A DNA stretch of 64,000 nucleotides from UBA5216 sp043743335 (GCA_043743335.1 JAYTWR010000174.1:1-64000); one strand, 5' to 3'. Shown: positions 51,868 through 61,194, counted from the stretch's first letter. The notes: generated by a model not told the origin, from the sequence alone. Numbers and translations: made by a program.

Positions 51868-52719
51868 ATGGATACAAGCCGACGCAATTTGTTGACCACC
51901 GGGGCTGCGGTTGCCGCCGCAACAGCCGCGCCAAAAGCCTTTGCACAACAGCCCACAAAAGGAGTACCCGGCATGCAGTTTTTCCAGAAGGGCAACGTTC
52001 GCATCCGCTATCAGGAAGTGGGCACCGGATTCCCCGTGTTGATCATCCACGGCGGCGGCCAGAATTCCACCATCGCCTAGGGCGCGAGCGGCGCACCATT
52101 CAATTCCATGGAGGAGTTCAAAAACGAATACCGCTGCATCACCGCCGATCTGCGCAACGCGCACAGCGGGGAATCCTCCGGTCCGCTGGAAATCGACCGG
52201 CCGTGGGATTCGTACGCCGACGACCACCTAGCGCTGATGGATCACCTGGGCGCCAAGCGCTTTCTGATTATCGGCTACTGCATCGGCGGGCCGTTTATCT
52301 TGAACCTGATCAAGCGTGCACCGGAACGCGTAGTCGCGGCAGTAGTCGCCCAGCCCGTCGGCTTCAACAAGAAGACGCCTTACATGTACGACGTCAGCAT
52401 GAAGGTCTGGGCGCCCGAGCTGCTCAAGCGCCGCCCCGACCTGACGATGGACATGATCGACAAGTTCTTAACGCGCATGTATCTGACCGACGCGGATTTC
52501 ATGTTCACCGTAACGCGCGATTTCGTGCGCACCTGCCAGACGCCCATGCTGGTGATGCCGGACGACTCCCCGGCACACCCGTACGAACCCGCCATCGAAT
52601 GCGCCATGCTCGCGCCCAAGGCCGAGATGAGTCTCTATCCGTGGAAAGAACCTAAGGAAAAAATCCCGCTCGCGGTGCGCCACGTGCGCTCATTTATGCG
52701 CGCGCACCGGCCGGCGTAG
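51868..52719 (+). pseudogene. Alpha/beta hydrolase with in-frame amber codon
   Basis: One reading frame of 284 codons is interrupted by a single TAG at 52078-52080 (codon 71). Before it lie a Tat signal (SRRNLLTTGAAVAAATAAP) and the first strand FPVLIIHGGGQNSTIA; after it the frame continues without a shift through EYRCITADLRNAHSGESSGP, the nucleophile elbow GYCIGGPF (Cys instead of Ser) and the rest of the fold. The 5' part has a good GGGAGGAG site. It may be a recent nonsense mutation, an assembly error, or a read-through gene; a TGG-to-TAG or CAG-to-TAG change would account for it. Confidence 0.85.
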
Positions 52720-52756
52720 GGATTCAATGCAACCTGCTCGTTCCAGCACGGTTCGG

Positions 52757-52811
52757 GAGCGGTAGGATGGGCAAAGCGTAGCGTGCCCACGCGGTTGTGC
52801 CACGCGCTACC
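52757..52811. repeat. REP-like palindromic element next to the dead transposase
   Basis: An inner palindrome TGGGCAAAGCGTAGCGTGCCC is flanked by outer CGGTAG/CTACCG arms. Such elements commonly flank REP-associated tyrosine transposases, as here. Confidence 0.6.
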
Positions 52812-52819
52812 GTTGCGTC

Positions 52820-53330
52820 ATGTCTCGCTACCGATGCAGCTTCGTGGTAGGTGGTACGTTTTTTCTTTACGGTCAATCTGCCCGACCGGAACAGCCATTT
52901 ACTTGTGGATGAATATGCTCGGATGCAGCGTGCTGTCGATACCGCCCGTGCTCGCCATCCTTTTCTGACGCTGGCGTATTGTGTGTTGCCAGATCATTTG
53001 CCTGGCATCTGGCAAATGCCGGAAAGCGATGCCGATTTCGGTTTGCGTTGGCGTGTGATTAAGCGAATGTTCTCCCGTGGGCTTACCGCGTCCGCCACGC
53101 GCTCCACGAGCAAAATCGCAAAATCGCAAAGCGCGAGAAGCGCGTAGGGCGGCGGCGCTTCTGGGAGCGCCAAGTTCGAGACAACGCGGATTTACAGCGC
53201 CATGTGGATTACATCCATTACAACCCCGTAAAACACGGGCATGCCAGACTTGTTCAAGAATGGCCGCACGCGTGATTCCACGTCTATTGCGTGATGGGGG
53301 ATACGACTTTGTCGCGCGCCATCGCTACGT
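52820..53330 (+). pseudogene. REP-associated tyrosine transposase (RAYT) remnant
   Basis: Conceptual repair gives MSRYRCSFVVGGT, FFTVNLPDRNS, YCVLPDHLPGIWQMPE, DFGLRWRVIKRMFSRGL, RRRFWERQVRD and HVDYIHYNPVKHGHA, the standard RAYT series. Three lesions are visible: an extra T in the run at 52859-52864, an 8-bp duplication AAAATCGC at 53112-53127 that shifts frame, and a stop near 53275. The HUH-type His-Leu-His also reads DHLPGIW, losing the second His. It is inactive on each count. Confidence 0.85.
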
Positions 53331-53934
53331 CTGGTTTGGGCGATTCGATTCTTGTAGGCTTCCTTCGCCACCTCTGAGCAATCGGTTCTTGCACGACTAG
53401 TGAGGCCGGGGTTTTGCGCAAGTGGCGCGTTCCGACGCCTGCCAGCGTCGCGCGAAATCAGTGCAGAGATGTACCCGCCCCGAAGAAAAATTCCCTATGA
53501 AATCAATTGATTATAGTTATTCCCGTAGATGCCCGGTGCAATGCTCCGGCTACTGCTCCGTCACCGCCGGCCCATTAAAGTATTGTGTCTGACGCCACTG
53601 TTGCATTGTTGCGGTGGCCCTTGACACCGCTTTTGCGGGACTTATCCAGCCGAAAGATGTTCAGCAGCGCACCGCGTATGGCCGTTAGGTTTTGTACGCT
53701 GTGCTTGGTGTGCGGGCATTGTAATAATTCTGTAAAAACAAATGCTTATAATTAACGTTTGCTCGTAGTGGGAATAGCTATGATTATCAGTTTGAGGTGC
53801 TATGTAAGCGTTGCGGATTCTCCACTGTGTTCTGTCGGGCGGACTATGTGTCATGTCACAGCGGATGACCTGCGAACGAAAGGGCATAGACAACAGATGG
53901 CTGCGAGCGGCGCGCCCAAGGCAATGGCGGGATT
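53331..53934. other. Non-coding region between the RAYT remnant and ppk
   Basis: About 600 bases with no credible gene. A GACGC/GCGTC hairpin lies at 53434-53449 and an AT-rich element at 53499-53520. A -10-like TATAAT is at 53747 in the sequence TGCTTATAAT, but no good -35 is present. A TGTCATGTCA motif at 53850 was checked as a Pho box and does not fit. Confidence 0.4.
53499..53520. repeat. AT-rich dispersed element, diverged copy
   Basis: GAAATCAATTGATTATAGTT and the following AT retain AAATCAATT and AGTTAT of the core with an insertion between them. Confidence 0.4.
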
Positions 53935-56061
53935 ATGAGTAAAGCGCGACTCGCACCGGAACTGTTCCTTAACCGGGAACTCGGCCAACTGGCGTTCAAT
54001 CGTCGTGTGCTGGCGCAGGCGGAAAATCCTGCGACACCGCTGCTGGAACGGTTGCGCTTTTTGTGCATCGTCAGTAGCAACCTCGACGAGTTTTTTGAAA
54101 TTCGCGTAGCCGGGCTGCACGCTGAAATCGAGGCTGGCATTCCGGTCTACGGCGCCGACGGCATGCCGCCCAAACAAGTCTTCGAGAACGTGGCACGCGA
54201 GGCGCACGAGCTGGTGGCCGCGCAATACCGTTTGTTTAACGAGGACATTACCCCTGCCTTGGCCAGTGCGGGCATACGCTTCCTGCAGCGCGCCGATTTC
54301 ACCAGCGCGCAATCGTCGTGGATCAAAGACTATTTCGTGCGCCAGGTGATGCCCGTGCTCACGCCCATCGGGCTTGATCCTTCGCACCCGTTCCCACGCG
54401 TGCTCAACAAAAGCCTGAATTTCGCCATCGAACTGGAGGGGAAGGATGCGTTCGGGCGCAATTCCGGCATCGCCATCGTGCAGGCGCCGCGCTTGCTGCC
54501 GCGCGTGATACGGCTGCCGCGCGATATCGCCGGGGCCGAGTACGATTTTGTTTTCTTGTCGTCCATCATGCACGCGCACGTGTCCGAACTTTTTGCCGGG
54601 ATGAAAGTGGTTGACAGCTACCAGTTTCGATTGACCCGCAACAGTGACTTGTTTGTAGACGAGGAAGAAGTCAAGGATTTGCGCGACGCCTTGCGCGGTG
54701 AGTTGCCTTTTCGCCAATTTGGCGACGAAGTGCGGCTGGAGATCACCGCCAATTGCCCGCCGCAGATTGGGGATTACTTGCGCGCGCAATTCAAACTTGA
54801 AGTAGCGGATATTTATCGCGTGGACGGGCCGGTCAATCTGGTGCGCCTGATGAGTGTGCCCGACAGCGTGGACAGACCGGATCTCAAGTTCCCGGCGTTC
54901 AAGGCGGGCGTGCCTGCCCGTTTGGAACACGCTGCGAGCCTGTTCGACGCCATCAGCGAAGGGGACATACTGCTGTATCACCCGTTTCAGTCGTTCCAGC
55001 CGGTGATTGCTTTTTTGCAGGAAGCCGCGCGCGATCCGCAAGTGGTTGCGATCAAGCAAACGGTTTACCGCACCGGGGCAGAATCAGAACTGATGGAAAT
55101 ACTGATTGCCGCCGCACGCAGCGGCAAGGAAGTCACCGTGGTGCTGGAATTGATGGCGCGCTTCGACGAAGAGGCCAATATCAACTGGGCGCAGCGTCTC
55201 GAAGATGTAGGCGCGCATGTCGTGTATGGCGTGGTCGGGCACAAAACGCACGCAAAAATGCTGATGGTATTGCGCCGCGAGACGGCGGTGACGGATGTGA
55301 CGGATGTGACGGATATTCCAGAGACACCGGCAAGCTACCTCAAGCGCTACGTGCATCTGTCTACCGGCAACTATCACCCGCGCACCGCGAAGCTGTACAC
55401 CGACATGGGGATATTCACTTGCAATGAGGAGATCAGCGCCGATGTGAACGACATCTTCATGCAGCTTACCGGGCTGGGTCGTGCGACGAAGCTGAAGCAC
55501 CTGTGGCAGTCGCCGTTCACGCTGCACAAGCAAATGCTGCGCGCCATTCAAAATGAAACGACGCATGCGGAAGCAGGCCGCGGCGGACGCATTATCGCCA
55601 AGATGAATGCTTTGGTGGAGCCCGACATTATTGGTGCGCTGTACGTGGCGTCGCGAGCCGGCGTGCAGATTGATCTCATTGTGCGTGGCGTGTGCGCGCT
55701 GCGGCCGGGTGTGGCGGGGGCTTCGGAAAACATCCGTGTGCGATCTGTCATCGGACGCTTTCTTGAGCATTCGCGCGTGTTTTATTTTCACAACGGCGGG
55801 CAGGAAGATGTCTATCTGTCGAGCGCAGACTGGATGGGGCGCAATTTTTTCGGACGCGTTGAAGTCTGTTTCCCGGTGCTCGACGCGGCGCTGAAAAAGC
55901 GCGTCATCGATGAAGGTTTGCAGTGCTATCTCGACGACAGTGCGGCGGCTTGGTGCATGGACGAGAACAGCCAGTACTGCTTGTCGTCATCCGGCAAAGG
56001 CAAAACCAGCGGCGCGCAGCAAGTGTTGCTTGAGCGGCTGGCGCAACCTGGGGTTCGCTAA
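53935..56061 (+). CDS. ppk: Polyphosphate kinase 1
   Basis: PPK1 polymerises the terminal phosphate of ATP into polyphosphate. The 708-residue protein has the N domain (LFLNRELGQLAFNRRVL), head domain, and two catalytic C domains with the His residues in HKTHAKM and FLEHSRVFYF, the first being the likely phosphorylated one. A TDVTDVTDIPETP insertion encoded by 9-bp repeats (55295-55320) sits between HAKM and the STGNYHPRTAKLYTD block. Convergent ppx suggests coordinated polyphosphate turnover. Confidence 0.97.
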   Translation: MSKARLAPELFLNRELGQLAFNRRVLAQAENPATPLLERLRFLCIVSSNLDEFFEIRVAGLHAEIEAGIPVYGADGMPPKQVFENVAREAHELVAAQYRLFNEDITPALASAGIRFLQRADFTSAQSSWIKDYFVRQVMPVLTPIGLDPSHPFPRVLNKSLNFAIELEGKDAFGRNSGIAIVQAPRLLPRVIRLPRDIAGAEYDFVFLSSIMHAHVSELFAGMKVVDSYQFRLTRNSDLFVDEEEVKDLRDALRGELPFRQFGDEVRLEITANCPPQIGDYLRAQFKLEVADIYRVDGPVNLVRLMSVPDSVDRPDLKFPAFKAGVPARLEHAASLFDAISEGDILLYHPFQSFQPVIAFLQEAARDPQVVAIKQTVYRTGAESELMEILIAAARSGKEVTVVLELMARFDEEANINWAQRLEDVGAHVVYGVVGHKTHAKMLMVLRRETAVTDVTDVTDIPETPASYLKRYVHLSTGNYHPRTAKLYTDMGIFTCNEEISADVNDIFMQLTGLGRATKLKHLWQSPFTLHKQMLRAIQNETTHAEAGRGGRIIAKMNALVEPDIIGALYVASRAGVQIDLIVRGVCALRPGVAGASENIRVRSVIGRFLEHSRVFYFHNGGQEDVYLSSADWMGRNFFGRVEVCFPVLDAALKKRVIDEGLQCYLDDSAAAWCMDENSQYCLSSSGKGKTSGAQQVLLERLAQPGVR

Positions 56062-56068
56062 GCGGACA

Positions 56069-57577
56069 TCAGTCGTCTATTGCGAATTCGCCGCCGCCGG
56101 TGTCGTCAAGACCGCTGATTTTCACGTCGAAGCCGATTTTTTCCCATTCGCGGATTTCGTCGCACAGGGCGGTGCTGGTCAATGGGTTGCGTTGCAGCCA
56201 AGCCGGGTCTATGGCCAAACGGAATCTCCCGTCGCCAGCTTTGGCGGACGTGATGGGCGGATTTATTGCCGTGCGCCGCTGGCAGAACAGGGCGGCGAGC
56301 CGCAGTGCGAATACCATGCGCCAGTCGGTCGATTCATCCAGTTCGGGTAGCAGTTTTTTCAGTGAGCGGCGGTGCGCGAGCAACAGTTGTGCGATGCGAT
56401 GCTGTTCTTCGCGCGTGAAGCCGGGCATGTCGGCATGGGCGACAATGTAGGCCGAATGGCGATGGTAGCCACTGTAGGCAACTGAAATGCCAATCTCGTG
56501 CAACTGCGCTGCCCATGCCAGATACGCAGCGCTGCGCGCGCCGGTGCCGGCGAGCCGTTCGAACAGATGCGCTGCGAGTTCGGCCACGCGATGCGCCTGC
56601 GGCTCATCGACATGGTAACGGTGCATGAACTGGGTTACGGTGGCGTCGCGCGTGTCGTGGTGCCGGGTGCGTCCCAGCATGTCATAGAGAATGCCTTCGC
56701 GCATGGCACCGTCGGCGACGGCCATCTGTTTGATGTCCAGTTCCGCCAGTACTGCGGCCATGATGGCGAGTCCACCGGGGAATACGGACGCGCGGTCATC
56801 GCGCAGGCCTGCCAGTCCGCTGCGCGCCATGTCGCCGGCCTTAATCAAATGCGCGCGCAAGGCTTCTAACCCATCGGGCGTGATGCCCGATTCTGTAAAT
56901 CCATTTAACTGGAGTGCTTGGGCCAGCGCGCGCGCTGTGCCGGACGAACCGATGGCGTGCTTCCAGTTGCGCCGCGAAAATTCAGAGACGATATGCTGCA
57001 ACTCGGTGCGGGCAGCCAGTTCGGCTTGTTTGAACGCGGTCTTGGAAAGCTTGCCGTCGCTGAAAAATTGCCGGCTAAAAGAGATGCAGCCCATATACAA
57101 GCTGTCGAGGCGCTGCGGCTTGTGACCTTCACCGATGATGAATTCGGTTGAGCCGCCGCCGATATCCACCACCAACCGCAGCTCGTCCGTTGCCGGCAGG
57201 CTGTGCGAGACGCCCGCATAAATCAATCGCGCTTCCTCGCGGCCAGCGATAACTTCAATCGGAAAGCCCAGCGCGGCTTCGGCTTTTTTCAGGAAAGCCG
57301 TGGCGTTTTTCGCCACGCGCAGCGTATTAGTGCCGAGCGCACACACGTCGCTGGGATGAAAACTGCGCAGGCGTTCACCGAAGCGTTGCAGACACGCGAT
57401 GGCGCGCGCCTGCGACGCCTCGTCGAGCATTTTGTGTTTGTCGAGGCCGGCACCCAGCCGCACCGCTTCGCGCAATGCGTCCAGTGGATAGGTTTGATCG
57501 CCATCCACACGTGCAATTTGGCAGTGGAATGAATTCGATCCCAAGTCGACGCTGGCGATGGAGGTGTATTCGACCAT
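56069..57577 (-). CDS. ppx: Exopolyphosphatase (Ppx/GppA family)
   Basis: The 502-residue protein removes phosphate from polyphosphate chains or hydrolyses pppGpp. It has the ASKHA blocks SVDLGSNSFHCQI near the start, LGTNTLR and VVDIGGGSTEFIIG, followed by a C-terminal helical HD-like domain (HEIGISVAYSGYHRHSAYI). It converges on ppk with a 7-base gap, the usual betaproteobacterial pair. Confidence 0.95.
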   Translation of the reverse strand: MVEYTSIASVDLGSNSFHCQIARVDGDQTYPLDALREAVRLGAGLDKHKMLDEASQARAIACLQRFGERLRSFHPSDVCALGTNTLRVAKNATAFLKKAEAALGFPIEVIAGREEARLIYAGVSHSLPATDELRLVVDIGGGSTEFIIGEGHKPQRLDSLYMGCISFSRQFFSDGKLSKTAFKQAELAARTELQHIVSEFSRRNWKHAIGSSGTARALAQALQLNGFTESGITPDGLEALRAHLIKAGDMARSGLAGLRDDRASVFPGGLAIMAAVLAELDIKQMAVADGAMREGILYDMLGRTRHHDTRDATVTQFMHRYHVDEPQAHRVAELAAHLFERLAGTGARSAAYLAWAAQLHEIGISVAYSGYHRHSAYIVAHADMPGFTREEQHRIAQLLLAHRRSLKKLLPELDESTDWRMVFALRLAALFCQRRTAINPPITSAKAGDGRFRLAIDPAWLQRNPLTSTALCDEIREWEKIGFDVKISGLDDTGGGEFAIDD

Positions 57578-57717
57578 AAATGATTAAGTATTCGTGACTA
57601 CGCAGTCCGTAGCAAGCGTTGATTTTACAGAGCGCAGAAATGAGCAGAGAGTGGAGAACGGAGAGCGTAGAACGGGGAGTATAGCGCGATGAATTTGTCT
57701 TGGCGGAGGTTTAGGTC
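57578..57717. other. Non-coding upstream region of ppx
   Basis: This stretch holds imperfect GAGAACG/GAGCGTAG repeats and a GGAGGT ribosome-binding site at its end. No clear promoter is seen. Confidence 0.3.
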
Positions 57718-57846
57718 GTGCAGACCGAAGACCTGCCAAGTGCTGAACATCACCTCGCAGCGCTGCACGACATCTGCCTGTTGTCGTGCGAGGAACTCGA
57801 CGATCTGGAAAAAGCCGTCGCGGCAGTTCTCGTGTGTAGTCACTGA
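57718..57846 (+). CDS. Possible small acidic protein (42 residues)
   Basis: A short GTG-initiated frame follows GGAGGT with seven-base spacing. The product is acidic and rich in Cys, Glu and Leu (LHDICLLSCEELDDLEKAV), and could form a helix. I recognise no family. The ppx gene is divergent and the YeeE pair begins 129 bases downstream. It may be real because of the site, but the length makes chance likely. Confidence 0.3.
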   Translation: MQTEDLPSAEHHLAALHDICLLSCEELDDLEKAVAAVLVCSH

Positions 57847-57974
57847 CGCGACGCACCTTGCGTGCCTGTTGCGATAGGGCATACTCCCCGAAGGTCGCTT
57901 GTGGCCTGCAAATGACAACGCGCGTAACCCGCACCTAGCAGGGTGCCAATACGCCAAGCTTGAGGTAATGGGTA

Positions 57975-58397
57975 ATGACACTGGACATGAGCGCCTTCAC
58001 CCCGGCTACCGCCCTCACCGGCGGCGTGCTGATTGGCATAGCCGCCGCCCTGTTTGTGCTCTTCAACGGACGCATCGCCGGCATAAGCGGCATTGTGGGC
58101 GGCTTGTTGCGTCCGAAGCTGGGGGATGTGGGTTGGCGCTTGGCTTTTGTGACGGGCTTGGTGGCGGCACCGTTGGTGTATTCGCTGTTTTCTGCGTTGC
58201 CGACGAGCCGCATTGAGGCGGGCGATGCGATGCTGGTTGTCGCCGGGCTGCTGGTCGGCATGGGCACGCGTTACGGCGCGGGCTGTACCAGCGGGCATGG
58301 GGTGTGTGGTTTGTCGCGGTTGTCGGTGCGCTCGCTGGTGGCGACGTTGTTGTTCATGGCGGCGGGTTTTGTGACGGTGTTTGTGGTGCGCTATTGA
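57975..58397 (+). CDS. YeeE/YedE-family split protein, first half
   Basis: The 140-residue membrane protein is the N-terminal half of the YeeE/YedE fold, with four or so helices and the cysteine block GAGCTSGHGVCGLSRLS near residue 103. In the two-gene version it pairs with the next protein to form a sulfur-compound channel such as for thiosulfate or sulfide-derived sulfur. The stop codon shares one base with the start of the second half (TGATG), so the two are made together. Confidence 0.92.
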   Translation: MTLDMSAFTPATALTGGVLIGIAAALFVLFNGRIAGISGIVGGLLRPKLGDVGWRLAFVTGLVAAPLVYSLFSALPTSRIEAGDAMLVVAGLLVGMGTRYGAGCTSGHGVCGLSRLSVRSLVATLLFMAAGFVTVFVVRY

Positions 58398-58825
58398 TGA
58401 ATAAAATCAATGTGATATTGAGCTTTGTGGCGGGCCTGATTTTTGGTGTGGGCTTGATCGTGTCGGGCATGAGCAACCCGGCGAAGGTGCTGGGCTTTTT
58501 GGATATCACCGGACGCTGGGATCCGTCGCTGGCGCTGGTGATGGGCGGTGCGGTGGTCGTGGGGCTGGGTGCGTTTGCGCTTGCGAAGCGGCGGCAGACC
58601 ACGTGGCTGGGGCTGCCGATGGTGTTACCGGCAGCGACCGTGATTGATCGGCGGCTGGTGATTGGCAGCGTGCTGTTCGGCGTGGGCTGGGGGCTGGCGG
58701 GGATTTGTCCAGGCCCGGCAATTGTGCTGGTGGGCGCGGGCGCGATCAAAGGCGCGATTTTTGTGGCGGCGATGCTGGCGGGCATGGGAATATTCGAGCT
58801 TTTGGCGCGAGGCAAGCGTGGCTAA
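58397..58825 (+). CDS. YeeE/YedE-family split protein, second half (DUF6691-like)
   Basis: The 142-residue protein has VAGLIFGVGLIVSGMSNPAK, GFLDITGRWDPSLALVMGG and the Cys in GLAGICPGPAIV. It complements the first half. Similar split pairs often sit beside sulfur-oxidising or sulfide-response genes; here the following genes are a Bug receptor and a flavoprotein, which gives no sulfur link. Confidence 0.92.
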   Translation: MNKINVILSFVAGLIFGVGLIVSGMSNPAKVLGFLDITGRWDPSLALVMGGAVVVGLGAFALAKRRQTTWLGLPMVLPAATVIDRRLVIGSVLFGVGWGLAGICPGPAIVLVGAGAIKGAIFVAAMLAGMGIFELLARGKRG

Positions 58826-59834
58826 ACCTCACCACCGACGCTGGTTAAAAGCGATTTATGCTTTGGTTACTTTGGTCACTTTGATTACGATGGCGGGTGC
58901 GACCGGGGGTTTGTGCGCAGTCGCCGCAGGACAAGCCTTTCCCGCGCGTCCGATACGCGTGGTGATTCCTTTTCCGCCCGGCGGGCCGACTGATTTTGCG
59001 GCGCGTGCGTTGGGTGCCGAGATGTCGGCCCTGCTGGGGCAGACGTTGGTGATGGACAATCGCGCGGGTGCCGCCGGATTGATTGCCGCGCAAACCGTGG
59101 TGGGCAGTGCGCCCGACGGGCACACGCTGTTGTTTTCGGGCGCAGGCGCTTTCGGTATTAACCCGGCGCTATTCGCCGGGCGTTTGCCCTACGATGCGCA
59201 GCGCGACTTTACACCCGTGGTGTTGGTGATTTCGTCGCCCAATGTGTTGGCGGCGAATCTGCGATTTGCGGGCAATAGTGTGGCGGATGTGATTCGCCTC
59301 GCCAAGCAAAGTCCCGGCAAGCTGAACGTGGGCGTGGGCAGCCTAGGCACAACGCAGCACATGGCGGTCGAGCTGATGAAAATGATGGCCGCGATACAAG
59401 TCACCATCGTGCCCTATAAAGGCGCTGCACTGGGCATGCAAGATTTGATCGGCGGCAATATCGATATTTTGTCGGACGGCATTGCCTCAAGCCTGCCGCA
59501 GGTGCGCGCGGGGCGCATCAAGGCGCTGGGGGTGACCAGCCCGGCGCGCGTGCCTAACGCACCGGAGATTCCGGCGTTGGCCGAAACGCTGCCGGGATTT
59601 GCGGCCATTGCGTGGTTTGGCCTGTTTGGCCCGGCCAAAGTGCCTGCCGCTGTGGTTGAGGCTTTGAACCGCGCAGCCAATGCCGCACTGAACAAGCCGG
59701 CGTTACGCGCGCGCTATGCGGATGCGGGATTGCAAATCATGGGGGGAACGCCGGAGCAGGCCGCGTTGCATGCGCGTGCGGAACGCCAACGTTGGGCCGA
59801 AGTGGTGCGCGTGACGGGTGCCAAGGCGGAATGA
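58818..59834 (+). CDS. Bug/TctC-family tripartite tricarboxylate receptor 4
   Basis: The secreted receptor of about 338 residues has a long signal region (AIYALVTLVTLITMAGATGG), FPARPIRVVIPFPPGGPTD and VMDNRAGAAGLIA. I start at GTG 58818, eight bases inside the preceding gene, which is preceded by GAGG; ATG 58890 in the signal is the alternative. The far longer open frame covers the YeeE gene and is not real. It overlaps the start of the FAD oxidoreductase region and probably shares its transcript. Confidence 0.9.
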   Translation: MAKPHHRRWLKAIYALVTLVTLITMAGATGGLCAVAAGQAFPARPIRVVIPFPPGGPTDFAARALGAEMSALLGQTLVMDNRAGAAGLIAAQTVVGSAPDGHTLLFSGAGAFGINPALFAGRLPYDAQRDFTPVVLVISSPNVLAANLRFAGNSVADVIRLAKQSPGKLNVGVGSLGTTQHMAVELMKMMAAIQVTIVPYKGAALGMQDLIGGNIDILSDGIASSLPQVRAGRIKALGVTSPARVPNAPEIPALAETLPGFAAIAWFGLFGPAKVPAAVVEALNRAANAALNKPALRARYADAGLQIMGGTPEQAALHARAERQRWAEVVRVTGAKAE

Positions 59835-59838
59835 GTCT

Positions 59839-61194
59839 ATGAGTTTGCCAGCGCAAACGATACCCGAGCCCGCACGGCACACGCCGGTACTGGCGCGGCC
59901 CGATGTGCTGGTGGTGGGCGCAGGTATTGCTGGGCTTGCCGCTGCGGCGAGTGCTGCGCGGGCGGGGGCCGATACGCTGCTGATTGAGCGCAACGGGTTT
60001 CTCGGCGGCACGCTAACGGCGGTGACATTGGGCGGTTTGTGCGGCAGTTATCGCCAGACGGATTCCGGCTTGCGACCGGTGGTCGGCGGCCTTTGGCCGG
60101 CGTTTGAGTCGCGCCTGCGGGCGCATAACGCATTGGGCGAGCCGCGCATGTCGACCATTGTGCGCGGCGTACACGGCATACCCTATGATCCTGAGCGGCT
60201 AAAGCAGGTGGCCGACGAATGGATGGCGGCGGCGCACGTGCCGGTGCTGACGAATGTGCTGTTGGCTGATGTGCAACAGACGGACGGCGTGGTGGGTGTG
60301 GTGTTCGTGCAAACCGTGGCGGGCCGTCGTGCGATTGTGCCGCAGGTGGTGATCGATGCGTCGGGTGATGCCGAACTGGTGGCAATGGCGGGCGGTGAAG
60401 TGTCTCTCGCGCGGGAGGGCAGCCTGCAAAGTCCTTCGGCCATGTTTCGCATGGCGCCGATAGATCGTGCGGCGTTCGCCGCGTTGTCGCGGCACGACCT
60501 GACGCGCGTGCTCGACGCGGCCGTGCGGGCCGGTGCGGCGTTACCGCGCACGACCGTGGCGGTTTTTCCGTATCTTGCGAACGGCGAAATGCACTTGAAC
60601 GCCACCCGCGTGACCAAGGCCGATGGCGGCTGGTTCGATCCATTGGATGTTTTTGAAAGGGCGGCGGCGGAACGCGAGGGGCGTCAGCAAGTATTTGATT
60701 ATGAAGATATTTTTAAGGACAACGTGCCGGGCTTCAGAGACGCCCGCGTGACCGCAATAGGCTCCGCATTGGGGGTGCGCGAGAGCCGCCGAATACACGG
60801 CGACGCTGAGCTGACCGAGCAGCACGTGATGGGTTGTGAGAAGCCCGCCGATCGCGTGGCGTGTTGCGCATGGCCCGTCGAAGATCATGCGCCAGGACGC
60901 GCAACCGTGTGGCGGCCATTGCCTGCCGCCGATTGGTACGGCATCCCCTACGGCTGTTTGGTGCCGCGCGGGTTGCGCAATGTGCTTGTGGCGGGACGCT
61001 GTTTGTCTGCCACCCACGTGGCGCAGGCGTCGGCGCGCATCAGCGCCGCGTGTCTGGCCATGGGTGAGGCGGCGGGCGCTGCTGCCGCGATGGCATTGGC
61101 GCAGCGGGGGACGAAGCGGGGAGATGTGCGCGTTGATGTGGCCCAACTGCAACACACGCTACGCGCGCACGGCGTCATTCTCGATCCGCACTGA
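59839..61194 (+). CDS. FAD-dependent oxidoreductase (FAD_oxidored type)
   Basis: The protein of about 451 residues has the Rossmann motif VLVVGAGIAGLAAAASAARAG and GFLGGTLTAVTLGGLCG, the latter typical of the FAD_oxidored family found next to Bug receptors. The C-terminal block LVAGRCLSATHVAQASARI closes the FAD site. The reaction is unknown, probably on an organic acid. Codons near 60689-60714 are AT-rich (VFDYEDIF) compared with the rest. Confidence 0.87.
   Translation: MSLPAQTIPEPARHTPVLARPDVLVVGAGIAGLAAAASAARAGADTLLIERNGFLGGTLTAVTLGGLCGSYRQTDSGLRPVVGGLWPAFESRLRAHNALGEPRMSTIVRGVHGIPYDPERLKQVADEWMAAAHVPVLTNVLLADVQQTDGVVGVVFVQTVAGRRAIVPQVVIDASGDAELVAMAGGEVSLAREGSLQSPSAMFRMAPIDRAAFAALSRHDLTRVLDAAVRAGAALPRTTVAVFPYLANGEMHLNATRVTKADGGWFDPLDVFERAAAEREGRQQVFDYEDIFKDNVPGFRDARVTAIGSALGVRESRRIHGDAELTEQHVMGCEKPADRVACCAWPVEDHAPGRATVWRPLPAADWYGIPYGCLVPRGLRNVLVAGRCLSATHVAQASARISAACLAMGEAAGAAAAMALAQRGTKRGDVRVDVAQLQHTLRAHGVILDPH

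Noticed and set aside
53845..53865. Pho box ahead of ppk
   Set aside because: TGTCATGTCA repeats with a period of five bases, not the 11-base period of PhoB direct repeats.
53851..55059. A 402-codon open frame on the minus strand
   Set aside because: It is the antisense shadow of ppk, which has all family motifs.
58662..58817. Upstream extension of the fourth Bug receptor frame
   Set aside because: It overlaps the second YeeE/YedE gene in another frame and contains no signal peptide; the real start is near 58818.
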